Part shown: positions 8,732 to 16,511 of the stretch, piece by piece | Position numbering within the stretch: the first letter of the stretch is position 1 | How the letters are laid out: every line of letters begins with the position of its first letter | Position numbers and translations under genes: made by a program | Assembly: GCF_036408795.1 (NCBI RefSeq) | Contig: NZ_JAZGJP010000009.1 | Span: 1 to 64,000 of the forward strand | DNA: 64,000 nt | DNA from: Olsenella_L kribbiana | GTDB lineage: Bacteria; Actinomycetota; Coriobacteriia; Coriobacteriales; Atopobiaceae | Direction: 5' to 3' | The notes under the pieces: model-generated | What the model saw: the letters and a program-made list of their open reading frames with translations, nothing else | What the model was told of the DNA's origin: nothing | Databases searched by the model: none

Positions 8732-9466
8732 CTAGGCAACGACGTAGAGCCCGAGCACGATGTTGAGCTGCGCCGCATCGATTGTGCTTCCGGCATCGCC
8801 TGCATAGATCGGATAGGCTGCAGGGACGGCGATGGCAGCATCGATGCCGGATGCCGCAAGCTCCTTGTAGTAATCATCGACCTTGCGGTTCGAGAGGTCG
8901 GATGTGGCAGCCTTGCGCATATCGGTCAGGGCAGAGTCCGCTCCGCTCTCAGCATAGGCGGTAAGTGCGGACCAGAAGCTCTCCTGGCAGACGAAGACAT
9001 GGTCGAAGGCAATGCCTGATGCCGTCGATACCGGCACGACGCAGGCAGCGCCGCCCGACTGTGCGATGAGGGCAGAGAGCGTGAGCGTGCCCGCCTCGGT
9101 CGTGACGGAGAGGTCGAGCGGAAGCTCTGCCACCGTGGCCTTTCCTGTCGTGTCATCGAGCGCAACGATACGGGCATCCACGAGCGTCGCTCCGTCTTCT
9201 CCTGTCGTCAGATAGAGCGAGGTCGTGAAGTCGTCAGCAGACTTCGTGGCGCCTGCCACCGCAGCGGGCGTCTCCTGCTCGTCCACGACATCCTCGAGCG
9301 TCGAGTCATTGTACGTGGAGTAGCTGTAGGCCTTGTTCCAGAACATCGAAAGGGATATGAAGAGGGCAGCAAAGACCACTACGACGACGACCGCCGAGAC
9401 GACGGTACGCGTATGGCTGGGCTGTGGTACATCGGTACGTTCGAACCTCTCGCGCTGTCTGGCCAT
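8732..9466 (-). CDS. Membrane-anchored extracytoplasmic protein of unknown function (faintly LCP-like)
   Basis: The protein has 244 residues. The start ATG at 9466 has AAAGGGG 6-8 nt upstream; an in-frame extension of 12 residues lacks such support. A basic stretch of about 20 residues precedes one transmembrane helix (VVSAVVVVVVFAALFISLS), so the rest probably lies outside the membrane. The body loosely follows the order of LytR-CpsA-Psr domains (a beta strand, then a GKATVAELPLD segment where LCP proteins have an IPRD motif), but the arginine is missing. No catalytic function can be claimed. It follows the truA and metal-exporter genes closely on the same strand and ends at a terminator. 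Confidence 0.6.
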   Translation of the reverse strand: MARQRERFERTDVPQPSHTRTVVSAVVVVVVFAALFISLSMFWNKAYSYSTYNDSTLEDVVDEQETPAAVAGATKSADDFTTSLYLTTGEDGATLVDARIVALDDTTGKATVAELPLDLSVTTEAGTLTLSALIAQSGGAACVVPVSTASGIAFDHVFVCQESFWSALTAYAESGADSALTDMRKAATSDLSNRKVDDYYKELAASGIDAAIAVPAAYPIYAGDAGSTIDAAQLNIVLGLYVVA

Positions 9467-9505
9467 GAGAACCCCTTTCGCACATTGGGCGTGCCGCGGC
9501 ACCTG

Positions 9506-10453
9506 CTAGATAACGATACCAAGCATGGCCGCAAGAAGGCCAAGGGCAACGCCCGCCACGTAGATGAATGCAGCAATGGCTATATTCTGCCTCATATTGG
9601 CATTCGTGCGGGAGAGAACAAGCAAGCCGACGCCGCCAGCGGAGAGAAGCCCGGCAAGCATCGCAGGGGTCGACAGGGTCCCATCGAGGAAGAGCTCCGA
9701 GATTGTGACGGAGGCGCCGCAGTTCGGAATCATGCCGACAAGGGCAGAGAGGAAGATGGCACGCACCGGATGGTCCGCAAGGATCTGTGCCAGAGCATCG
9801 GAACCCACGCCTTCAATCATGAGGCCGAAGAGGAATGTGATGAGGAAGATGAAGGCCGTCACCTGCGCAGTATGGATGAGCGCTGAGCGGGTGATGTGCC
9901 AGAGCCTGCCATGGTGCCCGTCCTCGTGATGGTGGTGATGGTGCTCATGTACGGGAGCATCAGATGGCTCTTCCTCCTTGCACTCGTCGCATTCGCAGTG
10001 CTCTCGCTCGCACAGCTCATGGATATGTGCATGGCCATCCCCTGCGCGGTGCAGGAGACGGAGCACGGCATCCACCGCAAAGCCCAGAACCATGCCGCAG
10101 ACGATCTTGATCAGAAGGATTGCAAGCATGCGGGCCGGCGCCTCCTGGTGGGCCAGAAATACCGGCAGCATCTCATCGGAGGTGGCAAGGATGACAGCGA
10201 CAAGCGTGCCTGCCGTGACGACGCGGCCCGCATAGAGCGTTGCGGCCATGGCAGAGAACCCGCACTGCGGAAGGACACCCAGAAGGGCTCCGACGGCAGG
10301 GCCCGCCTTGCCCGCCTCGCGCACGACCTTCTCCGTCTTTCCGGCCGCTCCATGCTCGAGCGCTTCCATTGCAAGATAGGTAAGGAAAAGGAAGGGCACG
10401 AGCTCGAGCGTGTCCCAGAAAGAGTCTATGAGTACATCGAGAAAGAAATCCAC
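9506..10453 (-). CDS. Putative metal/arsenic efflux permease (ArsP_2-type) with His/Cys-rich loop
   Basis: The GTG at 10453 is taken as start because GGAGGT lies 8 nt upstream and the protein becomes hydrophobic at once (MDFFLDVLID). This gives 315 residues. The start lies 5 bp after the truA stop, so its ribosome-binding site sits inside the end of truA. Several membrane helices flank two conserved motifs, LPQCGFSAMA (61-70) and GMIPNCGASVTIS, typical of the putative 10TM heavy-metal exporter family annotated as arsenic efflux. Residues 141-181 form a hydrophilic loop with clustered Cys (CEREHCECDEC) and a run of seven His-rich positions, a likely metal-binding segment. The substrate is unproven. 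Confidence 0.8.
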   Translation of the reverse strand: MDFFLDVLIDSFWDTLELVPFLFLTYLAMEALEHGAAGKTEKVVREAGKAGPAVGALLGVLPQCGFSAMAATLYAGRVVTAGTLVAVILATSDEMLPVFLAHQEAPARMLAILLIKIVCGMVLGFAVDAVLRLLHRAGDGHAHIHELCEREHCECDECKEEEPSDAPVHEHHHHHHEDGHHGRLWHITRSALIHTAQVTAFIFLITFLFGLMIEGVGSDALAQILADHPVRAIFLSALVGMIPNCGASVTISELFLDGTLSTPAMLAGLLSAGGVGLLVLSRTNANMRQNIAIAAFIYVAGVALGLLAAMLGIVI

Positions 10454-10458
10454 GTGTT

Positions 10459-11292
10459 CTACCTCCAGAGAGCAAGCGTGCCTGGCTTGTAGGCGACGTC
10501 TGCGAATGTGAGTCCTTGCGCAGGTGCTGTGGGGCCCGCAGCACGTCTGTCGTGGGCGGAAAGCGCCTCTGCCACCCAGGAAGCAGGTCTGTGGCCCCGT
10601 CCAACCTCGACGAGCGTGCCGACGATGATGCGCACCATGTTGTGGAGGAACGCATTTCCCGTGACCTCGACGATCACAAGCTCCTCTCCTGCCTCCATAA
10701 CGCGCCGGCAATGGATGGACGTGAGGCACCTTGAGGTCGAAAGGCCCTGCTCATGCAGAAGCTCGGCCGAGTCTGCCTTGCAGAAGCTCATGAACTCATG
10801 TTCGCCGACGAGAGCCTGCGCCGCTTCATCCATTGCCTCGGCGTCGATCTCGGACCTCACCCACCAGGCATGGTCCCAGGCAAGGACCGGGCGTGCGTTT
10901 CCGTCTGCGATGCGATAGCGGTAGGTGCGCGACTGGGCATCGAAGCGCGCCGAGAAGCCCGCGGGAGCGCGGTAGAGTCCTCTTATGGATATGTCATCAG
11001 GCGTCAGCGCTGAGAGGCCACGAGCGAGTCTCCGGCCCTCGAGAGAGCACTCCTCAGGCGTCACAGGGAGGCTCACATGCTGCGCGAGGGCGTGCACCCC
11101 AGCATCGGTCCTGCCAGCGCAGGAGAGCTCCACAGGACGCCTCAGATAGGTCGAGAGGGCATGCTCCATCTCGCCTTCGACGCTCCGCTTGCCGGGCTGT
11201 GCTGCATAGCCGACAAAGCCCGCTCCGCGGTAGCCGATCTTCACGACAAGCGTCGCTCCCTCTGCCTTGTCCATTTCCTGGCTCACCAACAT
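10459..11292 (-). CDS. truA: tRNA pseudouridine(38-40) synthase TruA
   Basis: This enzyme isomerises uridines 38-40 in the anticodon stem-loop of tRNAs. The 277-residue length is close to the family norm. The catalytic aspartate lies in GRTDAGVHA (D63), and NAFLHNMVRIIVGTL matches the C-terminal RNA-binding and active-site region. The ATG at 11292 has GGAAGGA 6 nt upstream. The gene is separated from the rplQ cluster by a terminator and followed at 5 bp by the metal-exporter gene. Proximity of truA to rplQ is common in bacteria. Confidence 0.95.
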   Translation of the reverse strand: MLVSQEMDKAEGATLVVKIGYRGAGFVGYAAQPGKRSVEGEMEHALSTYLRRPVELSCAGRTDAGVHALAQHVSLPVTPEECSLEGRRLARGLSALTPDDISIRGLYRAPAGFSARFDAQSRTYRYRIADGNARPVLAWDHAWWVRSEIDAEAMDEAAQALVGEHEFMSFCKADSAELLHEQGLSTSRCLTSIHCRRVMEAGEELVIVEVTGNAFLHNMVRIIVGTLVEVGRGHRPASWVAEALSAHDRRAAGPTAPAQGLTFADVAYKPGTLALWR

Positions 11293-11474
11293 GCAATCCT
11301 TCCGAGCGTCAAATCCCTTGTTCGTATCCGAGACACCCTATCTGAGCTGCTGCTCATATATTCACAGGTCCCTGTGCATTGCCGCTCCATACTAGCATAT
11401 GCCTGTATCTATGCAACATATTCCCAGTCTCGCAGTAGCATTTGCCCGCATGGACACAACTCCTCTATAACAGA

Positions 11475-11504
11475 AGAGAGGCCCTGGTTTCCCAGGACCT
11501 CTCT
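11475..11504 (-). terminator. Terminator of the infA-rplQ ribosomal operon
   Basis: A 13-bp stem (11475-11487 with 11492-11504, one G-U pair) with a 4-nt loop lies about 25 bp after the rplQ stop. In transcript direction TCTGTTATAG follows, a weak U-tract, so read-through toward truA is possible. Confidence 0.75.
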
Positions 11505-11529
11505 CACATGTGCTCCTATACAGCAGATG

Positions 11530-12015
11530 CTACTCTGCAGGGGTCTCCTCGGCGGCAGCCTCAGCAGGTGCCTCTTCGACCTCTGCCGGCTTCTCAGCCT
11601 CGGCAGCAGCGACTGGCTTGACGGAGTCTGCCTTCTTGGCCTTCGGCTGGACCGGCTCGGTGACAAGCTCGATGATGACGATCTCGGCGTTGTCGCCCTT
11701 GCGGCGGCCAAGCTTCATGATGCGGGTGTAGCCGCCGTTGCGGCCTTCCCACATGCCCTGTGCGGCCTTCTCGAAGACCTCGCGGACGAGCTCCTTGTCG
11801 CCGAGCTTCGCGATAGCGAGACGGCGGGAGTGCAGATCGCCCTTCTTGGCCCAGGTGATGACACGGTCAACGTCCGTGCGGATGGCCTTGGCACGCGGCT
11901 GCGTGGTCTTGATGCGGTCATTGGCAAGCAGAGCGCTGGTGAGGCTCTTCTTCATGGCCTTGGTATGGCTCGCATCAGTTCCGAGCTTCATGCCATGCTT
12001 CTTGTTGTGTCTCAT
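11530..12015 (-). CDS. rplQ: 50S ribosomal protein L17
   Basis: Large-subunit protein near the exit tunnel. It opens with the typical MRHNKKHGMKLG and continues with the L17 core to about residue 120. The remaining 40 residues are an Ala/Glu/Pro/Lys-rich tail (AAAEAEKPAEVEEAPAEAAA), longer than the minimal ~120-residue L17; tails of this kind occur in actinobacteria. It is the last gene of the infA-rpmJ-rpsM-rpsK-rpsD-rpoA-rplQ unit. Confidence 0.97.
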   Translation of the reverse strand: MRHNKKHGMKLGTDASHTKAMKKSLTSALLANDRIKTTQPRAKAIRTDVDRVITWAKKGDLHSRRLAIAKLGDKELVREVFEKAAQGMWEGRNGGYTRIMKLGRRKGDNAEIVIIELVTEPVQPKAKKADSVKPVAAAEAEKPAEVEEAPAEAAAEETPAE

Positions 12016-12048
12016 GGTCTTATTGCTCCTATTGAAGACGCGGCGTCT

Positions 12049-12990
12049 TTAAGGCTTGAGTCCGAGCCCCATGGACTCGAGCTTGTCCTTGACTTCCTCG
12101 ATGGACTTGACGCCGAAGTTGCGGATGTTCAGAAGATCGTTCTCGGAGAACTCGACGAGCTGGCGGACCGAGTGGATGCCAGCGCGCTTCAGGCAATTGT
12201 AGGAACGGACGGAGAGGTCCATGTCCTCAATCTTCTTGTCGAGCTCCGTATTGTCGTCTTCAGTGTTGACTGCGAAGATGGAGGTGTCCTCCTGCGGCTC
12301 TGCCTCCTCAGCCAGACCCATGAAGGCGCTCATGTGCTGGTTGATGATGTTCGCGGCCTCGACGACAGCATCGCGCGGCGTGACGGAGCCATCGGTCTCA
12401 ACCTCGAGGATGAGACGGTCATAGTCCGTACGCTGGCCGACACGGCACGGCTCGACGACCTTGGCGCAGCGGCGCACCGGCGAATAGAGCGAGTCGACGT
12501 GGATGATTCCGATAGGATCATCGTCACGCTCGTTGTCCTCGCCGGAGACATAGCCACGGCCGCACCCGATGCGCATCTGCATGGTGAGGTGTGCGCCCTC
12601 GCCGAGCGTGCAGATGACATGGTCGGGATTGACGAGCTCGAACTCAGCGGGAACCTTGAAGTCGCCGCCCGTGACGGTCATGGGGCCGTCGACGGAGATG
12701 GTTGCCGTGCCCTTGTCGCCCGTGTCCATGGAGCGGAACACAAGGCCCTTCACATTCAGAACGATATCGGTGACGTCCTCATAGACGCCCTCGACAGTCG
12801 TGAACTCGTGCTGCACCCCATCGATCTGGATGGCCTCGACGGCTGCGCCCTCGAGGGAGGAGAGCAGCACGCGGCGCAGGGAGTTGCCAAGCGTATCGCC
12901 GTAGCCACGCTCGAGCGGCTCGGCGGTCACGCGTGCGACCCTGTCGTTGACCTCTTCTACCGACACATTCGGCCGGATGAATTCGGACAT
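12049..12990 (-). CDS. rpoA: DNA-directed RNA polymerase subunit alpha
   Basis: The 313-residue subunit nucleates core polymerase assembly. The ATG at 12990 has GGAGGT 5 nt upstream; an in-frame TTG four codons earlier is part of that site and is rejected. The N-terminal dimerisation domain (about 1-230) contains LGNSLRRVLLSSL. After an acidic linker, the C-terminal domain spans about 255-313, with R262, N265, G293, K295 and E299 at the positions that contact DNA in the E. coli alpha CTD. This domain is the yardstick for the related domain found at the end of beta' in this window. Confidence 0.98.
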   Translation of the reverse strand: MSEFIRPNVSVEEVNDRVARVTAEPLERGYGDTLGNSLRRVLLSSLEGAAVEAIQIDGVQHEFTTVEGVYEDVTDIVLNVKGLVFRSMDTGDKGTATISVDGPMTVTGGDFKVPAEFELVNPDHVICTLGEGAHLTMQMRIGCGRGYVSGEDNERDDDPIGIIHVDSLYSPVRRCAKVVEPCRVGQRTDYDRLILEVETDGSVTPRDAVVEAANIINQHMSAFMGLAEEAEPQEDTSIFAVNTEDDNTELDKKIEDMDLSVRSYNCLKRAGIHSVRQLVEFSENDLLNIRNFGVKSIEEVKDKLESMGLGLKP

Positions 12991-13011
12991 GTAAACCTCC
13001 AACCGTTCCTG

Positions 13012-13605
13012 TTACTTGGAGTAGAGCTCGACGATCAGCTGTGCGTCGATGTCAAGATCGATCTGATCGCGCGTCGGGAGCTGGAGCACGGTGCCCTGAA
13101 GCTTCTCGATGTCGACCTCAAGCCAGGAGGGAACGGCCATATGCTCGGAGGAGATGAGGGACTCCTTGATCGGGAGGAGCTCCTTTGCCTTCGGAGCGAC
13201 AGCGACGACGTCGCCGGCCTTGACGCGGTAGGACGGGATGTCGACACGCTTGCCGTTCACGGTGATGTGGCCGTGACGGACGGTCTGACGGGCCTCCTTG
13301 CGCGTACGGGCGAAGCCGAGACGGAACACGACATTGTCGAGACGGGTCTCAAGCAGGATCATGAGGTTATCGCCCGTAACGCCCTCGAGCTTCTTGGCCT
13401 TGTCGTAGTATCCACGGAACTGCTTCTCGAGCACGCCGTAGATAAACTTGGCCTTCTGCTTCTCGCGGAGCTGCTGGCCGTACTCGGATTCCTGACGACG
13501 GCGCTGCTTCGGCTGACGATTAGACTTCTTGTTGATGCCCATCACAGCGGGCTCGATGCCGAGCTGGCGGCATCTCTTAAGGACAGGGGTCCTATCAACT
13601 GCCAT
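13012..13605 (-). CDS. rpsD: 30S ribosomal protein S4
   Basis: Primary 16S-binding protein of 197 residues. The S4 RNA-binding domain lies in the second half (RLDNVVFRLGFARTRKEARQ). The N-terminal region has a single Cys (KRCRQLGIEP), so it is the zinc-free form. It sits between rpsK and rpoA in the usual alpha-operon order; an S4-binding control site would be expected upstream but was not identified. Confidence 0.97.
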   Translation of the reverse strand: MAVDRTPVLKRCRQLGIEPAVMGINKKSNRQPKQRRRQESEYGQQLREKQKAKFIYGVLEKQFRGYYDKAKKLEGVTGDNLMILLETRLDNVVFRLGFARTRKEARQTVRHGHITVNGKRVDIPSYRVKAGDVVAVAPKAKELLPIKESLISSEHMAVPSWLEVDIEKLQGTVLQLPTRDQIDLDIDAQLIVELYSK

Positions 13606-13620
13606 AGCTACTGTCCTTCC

Positions 13621-14022
13621 TTAGTTGCGACGACGCTTGCGCGGACGGCAACCGTTGTGCGCAATGGGGGTCTTGTCCTGAATGCCCGAAACCTCCAGGC
13701 CTGCTGCCTGAAGCGAGCGGATTGCCGTCTCGCGACCAGAGCCGGGGCCCTTCACGAAGACGGTCACCTTGTGCAGACCGTGCTCCATAGCGGCCTTTGC
13801 TGCAGCCTCTGCAGCAATCTGAGCAGCGAACGGAGTGGACTTGCGGGAGCCCTTGAAGCCCACCGTGCCACCGGACTGCCAGGAGATCACGTTGCCCTGG
13901 GAGTCGGAGATGGAGACGATGGTGTTGTTGAAGGTGCTCTTGATGTGGGCCTGGCCCACGGAAATGTTCTTGCGCTCAGAGCGCTTGACGCGGACGTTGC
14001 GCACGTTCTTCTTCTGCGGCAT
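13621..14022 (-). CDS. rpsK: 30S ribosomal protein S11
   Basis: Platform protein of the small subunit, 133 residues. Diagnostic segments are STFNNTIVSISDSQGNVISW and the C-terminal NGCRPRKRRRN. It lies 10 bp after rpsM and 15 bp before rpsD in one operon. Confidence 0.97.
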   Translation of the reverse strand: MPQKKNVRNVRVKRSERKNISVGQAHIKSTFNNTIVSISDSQGNVISWQSGGTVGFKGSRKSTPFAAQIAAEAAAKAAMEHGLHKVTVFVKGPGSGRETAIRSLQAAGLEVSGIQDKTPIAHNGCRPRKRRRN

Positions 14023-14032
14023 GTCTTACTCC

Positions 14033-14404
14033 CTAGGCCCTCTTCTTGCCACCGATTTGACGACGCGGACCCTTGCGGGTGCGGGCGTTCGTGTGGGTAC
14101 GCTGTCCATGAACAGGAAGACCCTTGCGGTGACGGAGGCCACGGTAGCAGCCAATCTCCATCAGGCGGGCGATGTTCTGCCTGCGCTCACGACGCAGGTC
14201 ACCCTCGACCGTGTAGTTAGCATCGATGTAATCGCGAATCTTTGCGACTTCCTCTTCAGTGAGGTCGCGGACACGCGTGCTGGGGTCAATGCCAACCTCA
14301 GCGCAGATCTTGGTAGCGGACGTACGGCCAATGCCATAAAGATAGGTAAGTCCGATCTCGACACGCTTCTCGCGCGGGAGGTCTACACCGTTAATACGGG
14401 CCAA
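14033..14404 (-). CDS. rpsM: 30S ribosomal protein S13
   Basis: Head protein of the small subunit, 123 residues, opening with MARINGVDLPREKRVEIGLT and ending in the basic tail RTRKGPRRQIGGKKRA. The start is a TTG at 14404 with GGAG 8 nt upstream; no ATG is available at the conserved N-terminus. Confidence 0.97.
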   Translation of the reverse strand: MARINGVDLPREKRVEIGLTYLYGIGRTSATKICAEVGIDPSTRVRDLTEEEVAKIRDYIDANYTVEGDLRRERRQNIARLMEIGCYRGLRHRKGLPVHGQRTHTNARTRKGPRRQIGGKKRA

Positions 14405-14419
14405 TTTGGTGCTCCTCTC

Positions 14420-14533
14420 TTAGCCCTGGCGCTGCTTGTGGCGCGGGTTCTCGCAGATGACGTAAACCTTGCCATGGCGACGGATGATCTTGCACTTGTC
14501 GCACATCTTCTTTACCGAAGGACGTACCTTCAT
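14420..14533 (-). CDS. rpmJ: 50S ribosomal protein L36 (zinc-binding form)
   Basis: This 37-codon gene was found by translating the gap between infA and rpsM. The product begins MKVRPSVKKMCDKCKIIRRH and ends NPRHKQRQG, matching L36 at full length. C11, C14, C27 and H32 form the zinc ribbon, so this is the C+ paralogue. Its position between infA and rpsM is the standard one. Confidence 0.96.
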   Translation of the reverse strand: MKVRPSVKKMCDKCKIIRRHGKVYVICENPRHKQRQG

Positions 14534-14596
14534 TGCAATTCCTTTCGGTTGTTCCCTTACTATGTAATCGCCCAGCCGCAGGCGTGAATTACCGGC

Positions 14597-14815
14597 TTAC
14601 TTGTAGCGATAGGTGATCCTGCCACGTGTCAGATCGTACGGAGAAATCTCCACGACAACCTTGTCGCCTGGAAGGATGCGGATGTAGTTCATCCTGATCT
14701 TTCCGGAAATGGTGCACAGGATGTTCTTGCCATTCTCCAGCTCTACGTTGAACATGGCATTCGGGAGTGGTTCGATGACCTTGCCCTCGAGCTCGATTGC
14801 ATCTTGCTTACTCAA
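14597..14815 (-). CDS. infA: Translation initiation factor IF-1
   Basis: OB-fold factor that binds the 30S A site during initiation. The TTG at 14815 is chosen as start: it gives the normal 72 residues beginning MSKQDAIELEGKV, with AAGG about 8 nt upstream. The frame could extend 11 codons further, but IF-1 does not have such an extension. The family signature NAMFNVELENGKN and the C-terminal SPYDLTRGRITYRYK are intact. It is the first gene of its transcription unit, behind the promoter at 14866-14874. Confidence 0.95.
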   Translation of the reverse strand: MSKQDAIELEGKVIEPLPNAMFNVELENGKNILCTISGKIRMNYIRILPGDKVVVEISPYDLTRGRITYRYK

Positions 14816-14865
14816 CCTGTCTACCTTCTCCTCGCACGATGTTTCCACAGTGACAGCGGCATATT

Positions 14866-14874
14866 ATCATAGCA
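14866..14874 (-). promoter_or_regulatory. Extended -10 promoter for infA operon
   Basis: On the minus strand TGCTATGAT gives an extended -10 (TGn plus TATGAT, 14866-14871) about 50 nt upstream of infA. No good -35 hexamer is visible, which is usual for extended -10 promoters. It follows directly on the map terminator, so the alpha cluster is separately transcribed. Confidence 0.55.
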
Positions 14875-14936
14875 AAAATATCTGCTCCGCATAGAGCACA
14901 ATGCAATGTCCATAAGCAGGACAAATTTTCGGAGAA

Positions 14937-14964
14937 AGGCCCGGGCGCATCTGCGCTCGGGCCT
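14937..14964 (-). terminator. Terminator after map (end of rplE-map unit)
   Basis: A 12-bp GC-rich stem (14937-14948 with 14953-14964, one G-U pair) and a 4-nt loop lie 26 bp after the map stop, followed on the transcript by TTCTCCGAAAATTTG. Confidence 0.8.
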
Positions 14965-14989
14965 CTTGTTCCCGCTCTCATCGGAGCCG

Positions 14990-15856
14990 CTATTCGGCGT
15001 CTTCCTTCTTCTCCTCTTCGGGAGCTTCATCGGATTCGTCGATCTCGTCGATCTTGAGCTCGACGTAGTCGGCTCCGCCGAACATGGCGCACCAGGGTCC
15101 GGTCTCATCCTCGGAGAGGATGACAGGACCATCCTCCGTGATTGCGACGACGTTCTCGTAGTGCGCTGCCGGCTTGCCATCACGGGTGACGACCGTCCAG
15201 CCGTTGCTGAGCGTCTTAACGCGCGGAGAGCCGAGTGTGATCATCGGCTCGATCGCGATGAACATGCCGACCTGCAGAAGCACTCCCCTGCCCGGCTTGC
15301 CCCAGTTCGGGACATTCGGATCTTCGTGCATATCGTGGCCGATGCCGTGGCCGACGTAGTCGCGGACGACGCCGTAGCCATTGGACTCGGCAAGCGTCTG
15401 CACCGCATGGCCAAGATCTCCCAGATGGTTGCCTGGAACAGCTTCCTTGATTGCAGCCTTCAGGCAGTCACGCGTGCACTCGCAGAGGCCGCGGACCTCG
15501 TCAGAGATCTCGCCGACGTAGAACGTCCAAGCATTGTCTCCCGCCCAGCCATCCACATTGGCACCAGTGTCGATGGAGATGATATCGCCCTCGCGGAGCT
15601 TCGTCGTGGGAGACGGGATGCCGTGCACGACCTGCTCGTTCACTGACGTGCAGAGCGTAGCCGGGAATCCGCCATAGCCCTTGAAGCCAGGAGTTCCGCC
15701 GTGGGCACGGATATAGGACTCGGCAGCGCGGTCAAGCTCGAGCGTCGTGACGCCCGGCTTCACCATGAGCCCGACATGGCGCAGAACCTCCTTGGAGAGC
15801 TTTCCTGCCCCTGCCTTGTAGGCTGCTATATCTTCTGCCGTCTTGATTTTCAGCAT
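14990..15856 (-). CDS. map: Methionine aminopeptidase, type I
   Basis: Removes the initiator methionine from nascent proteins. The dinuclear metal ligands are visible as D96, D107, H170 (in GHGIG), E203 (in IEP) and E234 (in YENVV), with substrate-contact H79. The first metal loop reads DGWAGDNAWTF, keeping both aspartates. The 288 residues include a terminal acidic tail of about 25 residues (DEIDESDEAPEEEKKEDAE) absent from minimal enzymes. The start overlaps the adk stop by 7 bp, so the two are likely translationally coupled. Confidence 0.96.
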   Translation of the reverse strand: MLKIKTAEDIAAYKAGAGKLSKEVLRHVGLMVKPGVTTLELDRAAESYIRAHGGTPGFKGYGGFPATLCTSVNEQVVHGIPSPTTKLREGDIISIDTGANVDGWAGDNAWTFYVGEISDEVRGLCECTRDCLKAAIKEAVPGNHLGDLGHAVQTLAESNGYGVVRDYVGHGIGHDMHEDPNVPNWGKPGRGVLLQVGMFIAIEPMITLGSPRVKTLSNGWTVVTRDGKPAAHYENVVAITEDGPVILSEDETGPWCAMFGGADYVELKIDEIDESDEAPEEEKKEDAE

Positions 15857-16479
15857 AGTCCGAGCTGTTCCTTCATATCCTTGTAGACATCGTCGACTGC
15901 CTGCTCGCCGTTCACGGTCTTCAGAAGCCCATGGCCCTTGTAGTACTCGATGAGCGGTGCCGTCTGGGTCTGGTAGACATCGAGCCTGCGCTGGATTGTC
16001 TCAGGCTTGTCGTCGTCGCGCTGGTACATCTCGCCGCCGCAACGCGGGCACACATCGACGCCAGCCGGTGCCGTATAGCCGCAGTTTTTGCAGGTACGGC
16101 GGGACGAAAGACGCTTGACGATGACATCAGGGTCGACATCGACGAGGACAGCTGCATCGAGTGCAAGACCCATGTCCTTGAGCTCGGAATCGAGGACGAC
16201 AGCCTGGGCTGTATTCCTCGGGAAGCCGTCGAGGATGAAGCCCATCTGGGCATCGTCGTCGGCGAGACGCTCCTTCACGAGATTGACGACAAGCTCGTCG
16301 GGAACGAGCTGGCCCTTGTCCATGTAGGACTTGGCCTGCTTGCCGAGCTCTGTGCCGTTCTTGATGGCAGCACGGAGCAGGTCGCCCGTAGAGATGTGCG
16401 CCACTCCGTATTCAGCAACAAGACGCTGGGCCTGCGTGCCCTTGCCGGCACCGGGACCACCGAGCAGAACGATCTTCAT
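15850..16479 (-). CDS. adk: Adenylate kinase (zinc LID type)
   Basis: Interconverts ATP + AMP and 2 ADP. The P-loop GGPGAGKG lies at residues 7-14. The LID domain has four cysteines (C130, C133, C144, C147 in CKNCG and CPRCG), indicating the structural-zinc form usual in Gram-positives. Its 209 residues match the family. It lies between secY and map. Confidence 0.97.
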   Translation of the reverse strand: MKIVLLGGPGAGKGTQAQRLVAEYGVAHISTGDLLRAAIKNGTELGKQAKSYMDKGQLVPDELVVNLVKERLADDDAQMGFILDGFPRNTAQAVVLDSELKDMGLALDAAVLVDVDPDVIVKRLSSRRTCKNCGYTAPAGVDVCPRCGGEMYQRDDDKPETIQRRLDVYQTQTAPLIEYYKGHGLLKTVNGEQAVDDVYKDMKEQLGLC

Positions 16480-16511
16480 GCGAACTCCCTTGCTCCGTAG
16501 GTTATTGAGGT

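Noticed and set aside
11077..14220. Plus-strand open frame of 1047 codons opposite truA and rplQ-rpsM
   Set aside because: It is the antisense of well-supported ribosomal genes. High G+C at third codon positions removes stops from the opposite strand; the translation has no recognisable domain.
14597..14848. Longer IF-1 start giving 83 residues
   Set aside because: The TTG at 14815 gives the conserved 72-residue form and has the better ribosome-binding site.
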